36,855 nucleotides of DNA from Holophagales bacterium UBA5066 (GTDB lineage Bacteria > Acidobacteriota > Thermoanaerobaculia > UBA5066), in the NCBI GenBank assembly GCA_002414905.1, contig DIAY01000109.1:1-36855 (forward strand). The letters are read 5' to 3'. A program made the translations under genes and the position numbers. The notes under the pieces are model-generated. The model saw only the letters and a program-made list of their open reading frames with translations, did no database searches and was not told where the DNA came from. Shown in pieces: positions 24,866 to 35,740 of the stretch (position 1 is the stretch's first letter; each line of letters begins with the position of its first letter).

Positions 24866-25815
24866 TGCCTCTGAGGATTTCGGTCGTCGTCCCCACGCTC
24901 GACACGCGGACCCTGACAGCTGCCTGTGTCGATGCCGTTTTCGCTTCGCGCCTCCCGGCGGGGACCGGGCTCGAGGTCGTCGTCGTCGACGACGGGAGCC
25001 GGGACGGGACCGGAGAGGCGTTTGCGGGACGGGCGGGCGTCCGCGTCGTGAGGAACGACGCGCCGACGGGTTTCTCGCGAGCGGTGAACCGGGGCGCAGC
25101 GGAAACGACCGGTGATCTCCTCGTTCTTCTCAACAGCGACACAGAAGCGGAGCCGGGGAGCCTGGCTCGGGTCGTAGAGGCCTTCGAGACCGATCCCGCT
25201 CTCGGGGTTGCCGGCGCTGTCCTGCGCTTCCCGGACGGAACGCCCCAGTGGAGCGGAGGTCGCGAGCCGGACCTTCTCTGGCTTTGTGCGCAGGCGAGCG
25301 CTTTCCCGGCTCTCCTGGGGCACTTGCCGGGCTGGCGGCGCATCAAGCCACTCCACCCGGCCGCTCCTGCGGACATGGACTGGGTCTCCGGGGCGGCGAT
25401 GGCCATACGGACATCCGTATGGCGGGAGGCCGGGCCGTTCGAAACGGTTTACGGCTTCTACGGGCAGGACCTCGAGCTCTGCCGGCGCGCGCGGGACGGC
25501 GGGTGGCGCGTTCGCATACTCCCGGGGTTCCGGGTTCTCCACCACCAGGGCGCAACCATCTCGACGACGGGTGAAAAGGCCTCCGGAAATGCGGATCTCG
25601 GTCTCCTCTGGAGCGATCTCGTCCGCTGGGCGGAGAGGCGCAGGGGGATGGCCTACGCACGGCGCGCGAGGAGGGCAATCCGGGCGGGGTCGCTGCTTCG
25701 CCTGGCCGCCCGCCAGGTCGCGCTCCCGTTCGTCGCGGCGTCGCACCGGAGTGAATGGCGACGGGAAACGGCCATCCTCTCCGCCGCACGGGCCGTTCTC
25801 GAGACCAGGCCCTGA
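24865..25815 (+). CDS. Family 2 glycosyltransferase, rhamnosyltransferase-like
   Basis: The product has 316 residues from ATG 24865, which shares one base with the previous stop (TGATG); GTG 24862 is also possible. It has the GT-A pattern: ISVVVPTLDTRTLTAAC, VVVVDDGSRDGTGEAF, APTGFSRAVNRGA, LLVLLNSDTEAEPG (metal site), DWVSGAAMAIRTSVW and YGFYGQDLELCRRARDGG. This order matches the WbbL-like rhamnosyltransferase group. The last 70 residues are basic and may lie on the membrane (RRARRAIRAGSLLRLAARQV). A perfect 9-base inverted repeat at 25403-25422 lies within its coding sequence. Last gene of the glycan operon; 167 bases separate it from uvrA. Confidence 0.92.
   Translation: MPLRISVVVPTLDTRTLTAACVDAVFASRLPAGTGLEVVVVDDGSRDGTGEAFAGRAGVRVVRNDAPTGFSRAVNRGAAETTGDLLVLLNSDTEAEPGSLARVVEAFETDPALGVAGAVLRFPDGTPQWSGGREPDLLWLCAQASAFPALLGHLPGWRRIKPLHPAAPADMDWVSGAAMAIRTSVWREAGPFETVYGFYGQDLELCRRARDGGWRVRILPGFRVLHHQGATISTTGEKASGNADLGLLWSDLVRWAERRRGMAYARRARRAIRAGSLLRLAARQVALPFVAASHRSEWRRETAILSAARAVLETRP
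25403..25422. repeat. Perfect inverted repeat inside the GT2 gene
   Basis: CCATACGGA (25403-25411) and TCCGTATGG (25414-25422) are exact reverse complements around a CA centre. The codons include ATA and GTA, which are uncommon in this GC-rich window. Confidence 0.6.
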
Positions 25816-25827
25816 TTTCTCGAGACC
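25796..25827. repeat. Pair of 11-base direct repeats at the end of the glycan operon
   Basis: TTCTCGAGACC occurs at 25796-25806 and again at 25817-25827, exactly 21 bases apart, with the stop codon of the last glycosyltransferase between them. Each holds the palindrome TCTCGAGA. The rest of the gap up to uvrA shows no clear terminator; GATAAT at 25942-25947 is a weak -10 candidate for uvrA. Confidence 0.5.
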
Positions 25828-25982
25828 CGCCCCCGGCTCCCTGCACCCCCGGCCCCGACGGCAGAGAAGGTTCCTGCCCCGGGAAAGTGGATCACCGCGG
25901 GGTGGAGCGGCGGTTCGATCCTGTCCTCTTCTCAACGGGGAGATAATCCGCCCCCTTCCCCCCGGCGGAAGTGAGACACCTG

Positions 25983-28838
<2,856 letters not shown>

Positions 28839-28858
28839 ATCGCGGGGCCGCACGGCCC

Positions 28859-28864
28859 TAGAAT
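28859..28864 (+). promoter_or_regulatory. Possible -10 element giving a near-leaderless message
   Basis: TAGAAT ends 12 bases before GTG 28877, so a start about seven bases downstream would leave a leader of about six bases. No ribosome site precedes the GTG, which agrees with near-leaderless translation. No -35 element was found. Confidence 0.4.
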
Positions 28865-28876
28865 CAACGGTCTGTC

Positions 28877-29755
28877 GTGATCACGGGCTTCAATACCGAC
28901 ATTCGACACGGGGACCGCGTCTTCCACGTCCAGACGGAGGACCGTGGCGTCGGCAACCCCATCGTCGAATCCCTCGTCTACGTGGGTGGACAGATTCTCC
29001 TTTCGAAAAGGAGCTCGTACTCCGATCTCGTCGTGGACGGCAAACCCGACGAGAAGGCCGTCAAGCAGCTCATGGACCTGCAGCACCGGCGGATCATCGA
29101 GGCGATCCGACGCGGCCGGTTCGATGCGTCCCCGTCGGGCGCTCCTTCTTCCGAGACGAGTCCCGTCAAGACCGAGGCTCCTCTCTCGCCCGCCGCGGCT
29201 GCGGCCGCAGCGGCGATCCTGGCAGGAGGCCCGAATTCCGGGGCCTTCCAGGCCGTTCCCCCGCCGCGCCCGCCCGCCACGGGGCCGATGGCCAGACCAC
29301 CGGCCTCAGGGGCCATCCCGAGCGCCCCGCCTTCGGGGGCCACGGCGCGGCCGCCCGCCTCCGGGGTGATTCTGGGGAGCGGCGCGGGCATGGACCGGTC
29401 CCTCGACCAGGTCATCATCGAGTACCTGGCGGCCGAGGCGGCCGCGGAACGGCTCGAGCTGGGCCTCATGAAGGGGGGAGACCTCGTCTCCGGCGAGACC
29501 GTCGCTCTCTCCGTGCGGGCCGCGACCTCCCTGACCGATCGCGCCGTGCCGGGCGCGCACATCACCCTCCGGGTCGTCTCCAACAACAGCCCGACCCAGA
29601 TCCTGTACCGCGGCGTCACCGGCGGCGACGGCCTCGTGAAGGTGACGGCGACCCTTCCTGACATCGGGAACGGCAACGCCGCGCTCATCGTTTCCGCGAC
29701 CTCCCCGCTCGGGAACCAGGAGATCAAGCAGCTCATCCGGCGCAAGATCGACTAG
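28877..29755 (+). CDS. Conserved hypothetical protein with N-terminal domain, Pro/Ala linker and Ig-like C-terminus
   Basis: The product has 292 residues from GTG 28877. Residues 1-80 form a compact domain (ITGFNTDIRHGDRVFHVQTE, NPIVESLVYVGGQILLSKRS, DEKAVKQLMDLQHRRIIEAI); I have seen this domain in Acidobacteriota and Myxococcota-like proteins but know of no function. Residues about 95-172 are a linker of Ala, Pro, Gly and Ser with repeated RPPASG/APPSGA units. Residues about 175-292 look like a beta-sandwich (GDLVSGETVALSVRAAT, AHITLRVVSNNSPTQILYRG, VKVTATLPDIGNGNAALIVSA). There is no signal peptide or membrane helix. The gene follows uvrA closely and precedes tRNA-Lys. The N-terminal HGDRVFHVQTED suggests a type of surface or regulatory protein; no role is assigned. 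Confidence 0.85.
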   Translation: MITGFNTDIRHGDRVFHVQTEDRGVGNPIVESLVYVGGQILLSKRSSYSDLVVDGKPDEKAVKQLMDLQHRRIIEAIRRGRFDASPSGAPSSETSPVKTEAPLSPAAAAAAAAILAGGPNSGAFQAVPPPRPPATGPMARPPASGAIPSAPPSGATARPPASGVILGSGAGMDRSLDQVIIEYLAAEAAAERLELGLMKGGDLVSGETVALSVRAATSLTDRAVPGAHITLRVVSNNSPTQILYRGVTGGDGLVKVTATLPDIGNGNAALIVSATSPLGNQEIKQLIRRKID

Positions 29756-29796
29756 GACCCTTCCCGGGCCCGGATCCTTCGGGCCTTGCACGGGGC

Positions 29797-29824
29797 TTGA
29801 ACTTCGGCGCGCCCCCCGTATAAT
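29797..29824 (+). promoter_or_regulatory. Sigma-70-type promoter of tRNA-Lys
   Basis: TTGAAC (29797-29802) and TATAAT (29819-29824) are 16 bases apart and 38 bases before the mature tRNA. This is the best promoter in the window. A TTGCAC at 29786-29791 is further away and less likely to be the -35. Confidence 0.65.
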
Positions 29825-29862
29825 TCGCGTCCCGCGGCCGGGACGGCCCGACGCGGGTCTAC

Positions 29863-29938
29863 GGGCCGCTAGCTCAATTGGTAGAGCAAGAGACTCTTAA
29901 TCTCTGGGTTCGGGGTTCGAGTCCCTGGCGGCTCACCA
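29863..29938 (+). tRNA. tRNA-Lys (anticodon CTT)
   Basis: The 76-base cloverleaf is complete. The acceptor stem GGGCCGC pairs with GCGGCTC with one G-U pair, the D arm is GCTC/GAGC with an AATTGGTA loop, and the anticodon stem AGAGA/TCTCT encloses CTCTTAA, giving CTT. The variable loop is GGGTT, the T arm CGGGG/CCCTG encloses TTCGAGT, and the discriminator is A. The CCA end is encoded. It reads AAG codons, the main lysine codon in such a GC-rich genome. Confidence 0.98.
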
Positions 29939-29947
29939 GCACCTCAC

Positions 29948-29973
29948 GGGGGTCGGCGGAAACGCCGGCCCCC
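29948..29973 (+). terminator. Terminator hairpin after tRNA-Lys
   Basis: GGGGGTCGGCG (29948-29958) and CGCCGGCCCCC (29963-29973) form an 11-pair stem with one T-G pair and a GAAA loop. The following GATTCGTTT is only partly T-rich. A second copy of the right arm, CGCCGACCCCC at 29993-30003, is the perfect complement of the left arm. Apart from these, 29939-30153 shows nothing else. Confidence 0.6.
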
Positions 29974-30153
29974 GATTCGTTTGAGAGGGCCGCGCCGACC
30001 CCCGTCGTTGAGTCCGCCACGTGAGGGGGCACACTCAGGAGGGACCGGTCGAAGGTCCAGGGAGCCGGTTCGTCGGCCGGGCAGTCGGTACCAGGTCCGC
30101 CGGCCTGACGGATGACGGGGAGAACAGGGCCCGGCGAGGGCCGGGAGGGTGTC

Positions 30154-33100
30154 ATGGAAAGACCCGCGGAGATCAAAGCCCGACAGGAAAGACGGTCAGT
30201 CCCCGTTGCGCGGGCGGCCCTCACCACCCTCCTCGTCCTCGGCGCCACTCTCCCGCTGCGTGCGGCGACCTACCTGCCGATGCCCGACGCTGAGCTCGCG
30301 GCACGGACGCCGGTCATCGTCCGTGTCCGGGCCGGCGAAAGCGTCGGGCGCCTCGAAGCGCCGGGCCGGGGCCCCGGTATCGTCACCGTCACCGACCTCA
30401 CGGTCCTCGAGGTGATCCAGGGGAGCGTCCCGACGGCCGCGATCCGGATCGTCCTGCCGGGGGGAGCGGTCGAAGGTCAGGCCCTCTGGATTCCGGGCCG
30501 TCCGACCTTCACCGACGGGCAGGAGGCGATCCTCTTCCTCGCCCCGATCCCGAGGCGGCCCGGGGAATACGGGACGACCGAGTTCGGCCTGTCGGTCTTT
30601 GACGTTCTCGAGGACCCGGCGGGGCACCGCTTCGCCGCCCGGACGCTGTTCCAGGCGGGCGTGGAGGAGATCCTCTCCCCGAGCGGCAACGGCCCTGCCG
30701 AGCCGGACCACGTCCGCGACCTCTCGTCGTTCCTCGCCGCCCTCCGGGTCGCGGGGGAGGGTACGCCGATGCCCGAGGTGCAGCGGGCCGCCCCGGCCGG
30801 TCCCCTTCAGCTTCCCGTAGCGATGTCCGGCGGGATGCGGGCACTCTGGGTCAACATCGGTGGAGCCGAAGGGAGCGGTAACCAGTACAAGTGGTTCTGG
30901 TCGAGCGGCTCCGGGTGCAGCTCGCCGAACGGCAAGGTCTATCCCGTCGGCACCCAGTCGAGCCTGAACGACGGGACGGACGGCCTGACGCACGTCCAGA
31001 ACGCGGTTGCGCAGTGGGCCGGTGTCTCCGGGGCGGACGTGCGCTACTCCTACTCCGCTACCGCCCCGAACGTCACGGTGAACCTCGACGTCGACGACGA
31101 CCCCTCTTCCGGCTGGTCCGGTCCGATCACCACGTGTCCCCCGTCGGGGATCATCGGTGTCGCAGGTCCGAGCGCGAACTGCCTGGGGACGTTCAGCGGC
31201 CAGCCCTTTTACTCCTGCAACAGCGGGTCGGCCTGGATGCGCCACATAGCCTGCACGTACGACGCGGGGGTCTTCCGGTCCGGCGTTCTTCACGAGATCG
31301 GGCACACGCTGGGCCTCGGCCATCCCGACGAGGGGGTGAGCTCGTTCAGCGTTACCGCCCCTTCCGACTGGAACAGCGCCGTCATGCGCTCTGCAATTCC
31401 CCCGGGGCAGCCCGACTCGCCCCAGGCCGACGACGTCGCGGCGATCCAGTTTTATTACGGGGCGGAGCCTCCCCCTCCCGCCCCCGTCGCGAACTTCGCC
31501 TTTTCGCCGGCGAGCCCGGTGATCGCGCAGACCGTCTCCTTCACGGACACCTCCACGAACACGCCGACGAGCTGGTCGTGGACGTTCGGCGACGGCGGGA
31601 CCTCGATCTCCAGGTATCCGACACACGCCTACGGCTCGGCGGGGACGTTCGACGTGACGCTGACGGCGACGAACGCCGGGGGCTCGGACTCGAAGACGAA
31701 ACAGGTCGTCGTCGCGGTCCCGGCGGTGCCCGTCGCGAGCTTCATCGTTTCGCCGTCGAGCCCGACGGCCGGCCAGCCGGTATCGTTTCTCGACACCTCG
31801 GCAAACATGCCGACGAGCTGGGCGTGGACCTTCGGTGACGGCGAGACCTCGACTCAGCAGGACCCGGGCCATGTTTACGCCTCGGCCGGGACCTACACGG
31901 TCACCCTCACGGCGGCGAACGCCGGGGGCTCGGACTCGGACTCGACAGAGGTCGTCGTTTCCCAGCCCGTGCCGCCCGCGGCCGATTTCAGCTTCACCCC
32001 GCTCTCGCCGGTCGCGGGGCAGCAGGTCTCGTTCTTCGACCAGTCGACGGGCGGCCCGATCTCGTGGTTCTGGACCTTCGGCGACGGCACGTCCTCGACG
32101 TCGGCGAACCCTGTGAAGACATATGTCTCTGCGGGGAGCTACACCGTCACGCTCGAGGTGTCGAACACGTCCGGGTCGAACGGCACGATGAGGCAGGTCA
32201 CCGTCTCCGCCGCGGGCGTGGCGCCCGTCGCGAGCTTCATTTTTGCGCCCGCCTCCCCGACGGCGGGGCAGACGGTCCAGTTCACCGACACGTCGGCGAG
32301 CGGACCGACCGCCTGGTCCTGGGACTTCGGCGACGGGACGTTCTCGGCGCTGCAGAACCCGACGAAGGTCTATGTCGGCGTGGCGACGCTGACGGTGCGC
32401 CTGACGGCGATCAACGCCTTCGGCTCGAGCACGACGACGAAGCAGGTCGTCGTCTCCTCGTCCAACCGCGCGCCGACGGCGGTCGCCGACGCGTACGCGT
32501 CGGCGTCGGGAACGCCGCTCTCGGTGAGCGCCCCCGGCGTCCTTGCGAACGACTCCGACCCCGACGGCGACCCCCTCGTCGCCGCCCTCGTCACCGGGCC
32601 GGCGAGCGGCTCGCTCGTCCTGCAGCCGAACGGGGCCTTCACGTACACGCCGGCGGCGGGCTTCGCCGGCACGGTGACGTTCGTCTACCGTGTCTCCGAC
32701 GGCCGCGGCGGCCTGTCGGGCCCGGTGACGGTGACGGTGACGATCACGGTCACCCCGTCCGAGTCGGAGAGGGTCGTTCCCATCGTCCTCGACGCCTTCG
32801 GGGTCGGCTCCTCCCGCTTCCGGAGCGAAATGGTCCTGGCGAACCGGGGCACGACGACGGCGAACGTCGAGCTGACCTACACGGCGGCAACCTCACTGAG
32901 CGGGCGCGGCTCCGGCACCGTGAACGAGACGCTCGGCGCTGGCCGGCAGCTCGTTCTCGACGACGCCCTCGCCTATTTCCGCTCGAAGGGTCTCCTCATT
33001 CCGCAGGCCGTCGTCGGCGCCTCGCAGGGGGGGACCGTCCGCGTCCGGTTCCGCAACCTCTCCTCCCCCGACGCCGGAGCGGCGTTCGCACGGACGACGG

Positions 33101-34233
33101 CTCTCCTCCCCGAGGGGCGCGCAGGCGTGGCCTATCCGGCAGTAGACCCGGCAGAGTGGCAGACGCCGGCGGGGCAGCACATCTTCGGCCTGAGGGAATC
33201 GACCGTGGCGCGGTCGAACCTGGCCCTCGTCAACCTCTCGACGACGGCCGACGTCGGCCTTCGGGTGACTCTCCAGTCGGGAACGAACGGCGACCGGCGG
33301 ACTTACGTCCTCCCCGAGACCATCTGGCTCCAGCCCCTCCAGTGGACCCAGGTCAGCGCGGTCCTCGCGAAGGCCGGCTTCACGAACGGGTGGGCGATCG
33401 TCGAGAGGGTCTCCGGGCCGGGACCGTTCTACGCGTATGGCGTCTTCAACGACTTCGGGACGGACGACGGCTCGTTCATCGACCCGATACCGGTCTCTTC
33501 GGGAGTCCCCCTGAGAACCGTGCCCGTCGTCCTCGAGCTCGGGATCTACTCCACCGAGCTGATCCTGACGAATCCGACCTCCTCGACCGTCGTGGTCGAG
33601 CTCACCTACGTCGAATCGCTCGCGGCGTCGGGCGTCGCCCTCCGAAAAGGGACCGACCTCCTCCAGCCACACGAGCAGAAGATCGTCGAGGCCATCCCGC
33701 ATCTTCGGGCGCTCGGAGTCGACGTCGGACCTGTGGGAGGCTCGTACGCCGGGTCGGTGGTCGCACGATTCACGCTGGGGGCGCAGCCGGTGAGCGGCTT
33801 CGCGGGTGCCCGGACGAAGTCTCCAGGGCAGCCTCGGGGCTCCTACGGCGTCTACTACTCCGGTCTCGGGGCGGCGGAGGTGGCCACTTCCGAGGCGTGG
33901 GTCTTCAGCCTGAAGCAGGACGCCGAATCCCGGACCAACGTGGCCGTCGCGCACGCCGGGCCGGGAGGCGAGCCGATCGTCCTGCAGGCGGAGGTGTTCG
34001 ACGGGGAGACCGGGGCAAGCGCGGGCCGGACGGGGAACGTGACGTTGAGGGCGGGGCAGTGGTTCCAGTGGAACCAGCTTCTCGGGAGCTTCGGCCTCCG
34101 GCAGGGGTACGCTCGTATTTTCCGCGTCTCCGGAGCGAGCCCCTTCCTGGCGTATGGCGTCGTCAACGACGGAGGGTCCGGCCGGCCCGGGACGAACGAC
34201 GGGAGCTACGTGTCGATGCTTCCGCGGAGGTGA
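30154..34233 (+). CDS. Giant secreted matrixin-like metalloprotease with PKD domains and repeated C-terminal modules
   Basis: The product has 1359 residues from ATG 30154, with GGGAGGG before it. A long signal peptide ends near LPLRAA (residues about 20-40). A beta-rich segment to residue 230 may be a prodomain. The protease domain holds HEIGHTLGLGH at residues 380-390, with all three zinc-binding histidines of metzincins, and VMRSAIPPGQ as likely Met-turn. Four PKD domains start near residues 444, 526, 608 and 691, each with a TFGDG or DFGDG motif. A cadherin/VCBS-like domain (NRAPTAVADAY, GVLANDSDPDGDPL, FTYTPAAGF, VTFVYRVSDGRGG) spans about 771-866. The last 490 residues repeat a unit of VP[IV]VL, an SRTN/ARSN segment, a QW...Q strand and YG-V-ND-DGS. 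It lacks the PCR-GYY module of region 1. Confidence 0.93.
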   Translation: MERPAEIKARQERRSVPVARAALTTLLVLGATLPLRAATYLPMPDAELAARTPVIVRVRAGESVGRLEAPGRGPGIVTVTDLTVLEVIQGSVPTAAIRIVLPGGAVEGQALWIPGRPTFTDGQEAILFLAPIPRRPGEYGTTEFGLSVFDVLEDPAGHRFAARTLFQAGVEEILSPSGNGPAEPDHVRDLSSFLAALRVAGEGTPMPEVQRAAPAGPLQLPVAMSGGMRALWVNIGGAEGSGNQYKWFWSSGSGCSSPNGKVYPVGTQSSLNDGTDGLTHVQNAVAQWAGVSGADVRYSYSATAPNVTVNLDVDDDPSSGWSGPITTCPPSGIIGVAGPSANCLGTFSGQPFYSCNSGSAWMRHIACTYDAGVFRSGVLHEIGHTLGLGHPDEGVSSFSVTAPSDWNSAVMRSAIPPGQPDSPQADDVAAIQFYYGAEPPPPAPVANFAFSPASPVIAQTVSFTDTSTNTPTSWSWTFGDGGTSISRYPTHAYGSAGTFDVTLTATNAGGSDSKTKQVVVAVPAVPVASFIVSPSSPTAGQPVSFLDTSANMPTSWAWTFGDGETSTQQDPGHVYASAGTYTVTLTAANAGGSDSDSTEVVVSQPVPPAADFSFTPLSPVAGQQVSFFDQSTGGPISWFWTFGDGTSSTSANPVKTYVSAGSYTVTLEVSNTSGSNGTMRQVTVSAAGVAPVASFIFAPASPTAGQTVQFTDTSASGPTAWSWDFGDGTFSALQNPTKVYVGVATLTVRLTAINAFGSSTTTKQVVVSSSNRAPTAVADAYASASGTPLSVSAPGVLANDSDPDGDPLVAALVTGPASGSLVLQPNGAFTYTPAAGFAGTVTFVYRVSDGRGGLSGPVTVTVTITVTPSESERVVPIVLDAFGVGSSRFRSEMVLANRGTTTANVELTYTAATSLSGRGSGTVNETLGAGRQLVLDDALAYFRSKGLLIPQAVVGASQGGTVRVRFRNLSSPDAGAAFARTTALLPEGRAGVAYPAVDPAEWQTPAGQHIFGLRESTVARSNLALVNLSTTADVGLRVTLQSGTNGDRRTYVLPETIWLQPLQWTQVSAVLAKAGFTNGWAIVERVSGPGPFYAYGVFNDFGTDDGSFIDPIPVSSGVPLRTVPVVLELGIYSTELILTNPTSSTVVVELTYVESLAASGVALRKGTDLLQPHEQKIVEAIPHLRALGVDVGPVGGSYAGSVVARFTLGAQPVSGFAGARTKSPGQPRGSYGVYYSGLGAAEVATSEAWVFSLKQDAESRTNVAVAHAGPGGEPIVLQAEVFDGETGASAGRTGNVTLRAGQWFQWNQLLGSFGLRQGYARIFRVSGASPFLAYGVVNDGGSGRPGTNDGSYVSMLPRR
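31483..32460 (+). repeat. Four tandem PKD-domain units
   Basis: Four units of about 82 codons each start with P-x-A-x-F and share SPT or SPV, a T-S-W-x-[WF]-x-FGDG core and a YTVTL-type strand. The second and third resemble each other most at DNA level around the GCGAACGCCGGGGGCTCGGA segments. They are protein domain repeats, not mobile DNA. Confidence 0.9.
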
Positions 34234-34258
34234 TACCGGGTTCCCCGTCCCGGCCGCG

Positions 34259-34273
34259 CACAGGATCCCTGTG
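34259..34273. promoter_or_regulatory. Short hairpin or palindrome between the protease gene and tRNA-Leu
   Basis: CACAGG (34259-34264) and CCTGTG (34268-34273) pair around ATC. No T-tract follows; GGTAACGT right after could be part of a weak -10 for tRNA-Leu 25 bases on. It may be a terminator of the protease transcript or a protein-binding palindrome. Confidence 0.3.
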
Positions 34274-34305
34274 GTAACGTCACCGTCCCGGTCCGCGTCC
34301 GCTCC

Positions 34306-34389
34306 GCGGGAGTGGCGGAATGGCATACGCGCCGGACTTAGGATCCGGTGGGGCGACCCGTGAGGGTTCGAGTCCCTCCTCCCGCACCA
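34306..34389 (+). tRNA. tRNA-Leu (anticodon TAG)
   Basis: The 84-base sequence has the long variable arm of a class II tRNA. The acceptor stem GCGGGAG pairs exactly with CTCCCGC, the anticodon stem CCGGA/TCCGG encloses CTTAGGA (anticodon TAG), and the T arm GAGGG/CCCTC encloses TTCGAGT. The variable arm TGGGGCGACCCGT has a short stem. Discriminator A and CCA are encoded. It is followed 20 bases later by the trigger factor gene and may be on the same transcript. Confidence 0.97.
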
Positions 34390-34409
34390 CGCCGAAACGA
34401 GAGACCTTC

Positions 34410-35714
34410 ATGAACATCACGTCCTACGTAGAAGAGTCCCCGACGAAGAGGTCGTTGTCGCTGGAGATCCCCCTCGAGGATGTCCGCGCCGCGACCGAGA
34501 CGGCCGCCCGGAAGATGGCCCGGCAGATTCGCCTTCCCGGCTTTCGCCCCGGGAAAGTGCCTGCCGAGATCGTGAAGAAGCGCTTCGCCGACGATCTGCG
34601 AAGCGAGGTCCTCGAGTCGCTCGTGCGTGACACGCTGCTCGAGGCCTTCCGCGAGAAGGGGATCGTCCCGGTCGGAGAGCCGAAGCTCGACGACCTGAAG
34701 TTCGAGGCGGACGCCCCGGTCACCTTCAACGTCGTCGTCGAGCACCGCCCGGCCGTCGTTCCGAAGGACTACCGCGGGCTCAAGGTCCCGACGGAGTCGA
34801 CGATCCCGTCGGACGAAGAGGTCGCCGCCGCCCTGGAGCGGATCCGCGAGGGGCGCGCCGCGTTCGAGGCGGTCGAGGACCGCCCTGCGATGGACGGCGA
34901 TTTCGGTCTCGTCGACATCAAGGGAGTCTTCCCCGCAGGGGACGGCAAGGACTTCGAACGGCCGAAGGTCCTCGTCGAGATCGGCGGCGAGGAGACGCTT
35001 CCCGAGATGTCGGCCCACCTGAGGAACGCCGAGACCGGCGTGACCGTCAGCTTCCAGAAGGACTTCCCCGTGGAAGGGGTCGATCCCGAGTTTGCCGGCA
35101 AATCGGTCCTCTACCACGTGCAGCTCCACGCCATCAAGAAGCGGGTCCTGCCGGAGTGGGACGACGAGCTCGCCACCCAGGTCCTGACTCCCCGCGAGGG
35201 AGAAGCCCCCGAGGGGGCCGGGATGGAGATGCTCAAGGGCGAGCTGATCAAGAGCCTGATGCGGGAGAAGGAGCAGGCGCTGAAGGAGAAGCGGCGCCGG
35301 GCCGTCCTCGACGCGCTCCTGGCGCTGAACCCGGTCGACGCACCCGAGGCGATGATCACCGCCGAGGTCGATTCCTCGCTCCAGCAGTACGCCCGCTTCC
35401 TGGCTTCCCAGGGAATGGACCTGAAGGAAGCGAAGATGGACTGGAACAAGCTCCGCGAGGAGGCCCACCCGGCCGCCGCCCGTCGCGTGAAGGAGTACCT
35501 CCTTCTCGATGCGATCGCCGAGGCCGAGAAGCTCGAGGTGAGCGACACGGAGCTGGACGCCGACCTCAAGCGCCGGGCCCGTTCCATGGGGGCCACATTC
35601 GGCGAGCTCAAGTCCCAGCTCGTGAAGAACGACCGCCTCGATGGGATCCGGGAGGAGCTCCGGATCGACAAGGCCCTCGAGCTGGTCCTGACGGAAGCCG
35701 TTCCGGCGTCCTGA
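34410..35714 (+). CDS. tig: Trigger factor, ribosome-associated chaperone
   Basis: The product has 434 residues, close to the 432 of E. coli. ATG 34410 gives the expected MNITSYVEE start; the frame is open into the tRNA but this is not used. The ribosome-docking signature GFRPGKVP lies at residues 44-51, as in the known protein. The FKBP-type prolyl isomerase domain spans about 150-245 (GDFGLVDIKGVFP, SAHLRNAETG, GKSVLYHVQLHAIKK), and the helical chaperone arms follow to the end. It shelters nascent chains at the ribosome exit. The order tig-clpP-clpX is conserved in many bacteria. GAGAG before the ATG is a weak ribosome site. Confidence 0.97.
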   Translation: MNITSYVEESPTKRSLSLEIPLEDVRAATETAARKMARQIRLPGFRPGKVPAEIVKKRFADDLRSEVLESLVRDTLLEAFREKGIVPVGEPKLDDLKFEADAPVTFNVVVEHRPAVVPKDYRGLKVPTESTIPSDEEVAAALERIREGRAAFEAVEDRPAMDGDFGLVDIKGVFPAGDGKDFERPKVLVEIGGEETLPEMSAHLRNAETGVTVSFQKDFPVEGVDPEFAGKSVLYHVQLHAIKKRVLPEWDDELATQVLTPREGEAPEGAGMEMLKGELIKSLMREKEQALKEKRRRAVLDALLALNPVDAPEAMITAEVDSSLQQYARFLASQGMDLKEAKMDWNKLREEAHPAAARRVKEYLLLDAIAEAEKLEVSDTELDADLKRRARSMGATFGELKSQLVKNDRLDGIREELRIDKALELVLTEAVPAS

Positions 35715-35727
35715 GCGGAGAGGGATT

Positions 35728-35733
35728 AGGAGG
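35728..35733 (+). promoter_or_regulatory. Ribosome binding site of clpP
   Basis: AGGAGG lies seven bases before ATG 35741 in the 26-base gap after tig, confirming the start and tight co-transcription. Confidence 0.7.
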
Positions 35734-35740
35734 ATCGACG

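Noticed and set aside
31483..32460. PKD-coding DNA as a tandem DNA repeat or CRISPR-like array
   Set aside because: Units are about 245 bases, diverged, in frame and show clear PKD protein motifs.
32893..34326. Minus-strand open frame of 477 codons
   Set aside because: It is the antisense of the giant protease gene and runs into tRNA-Leu.
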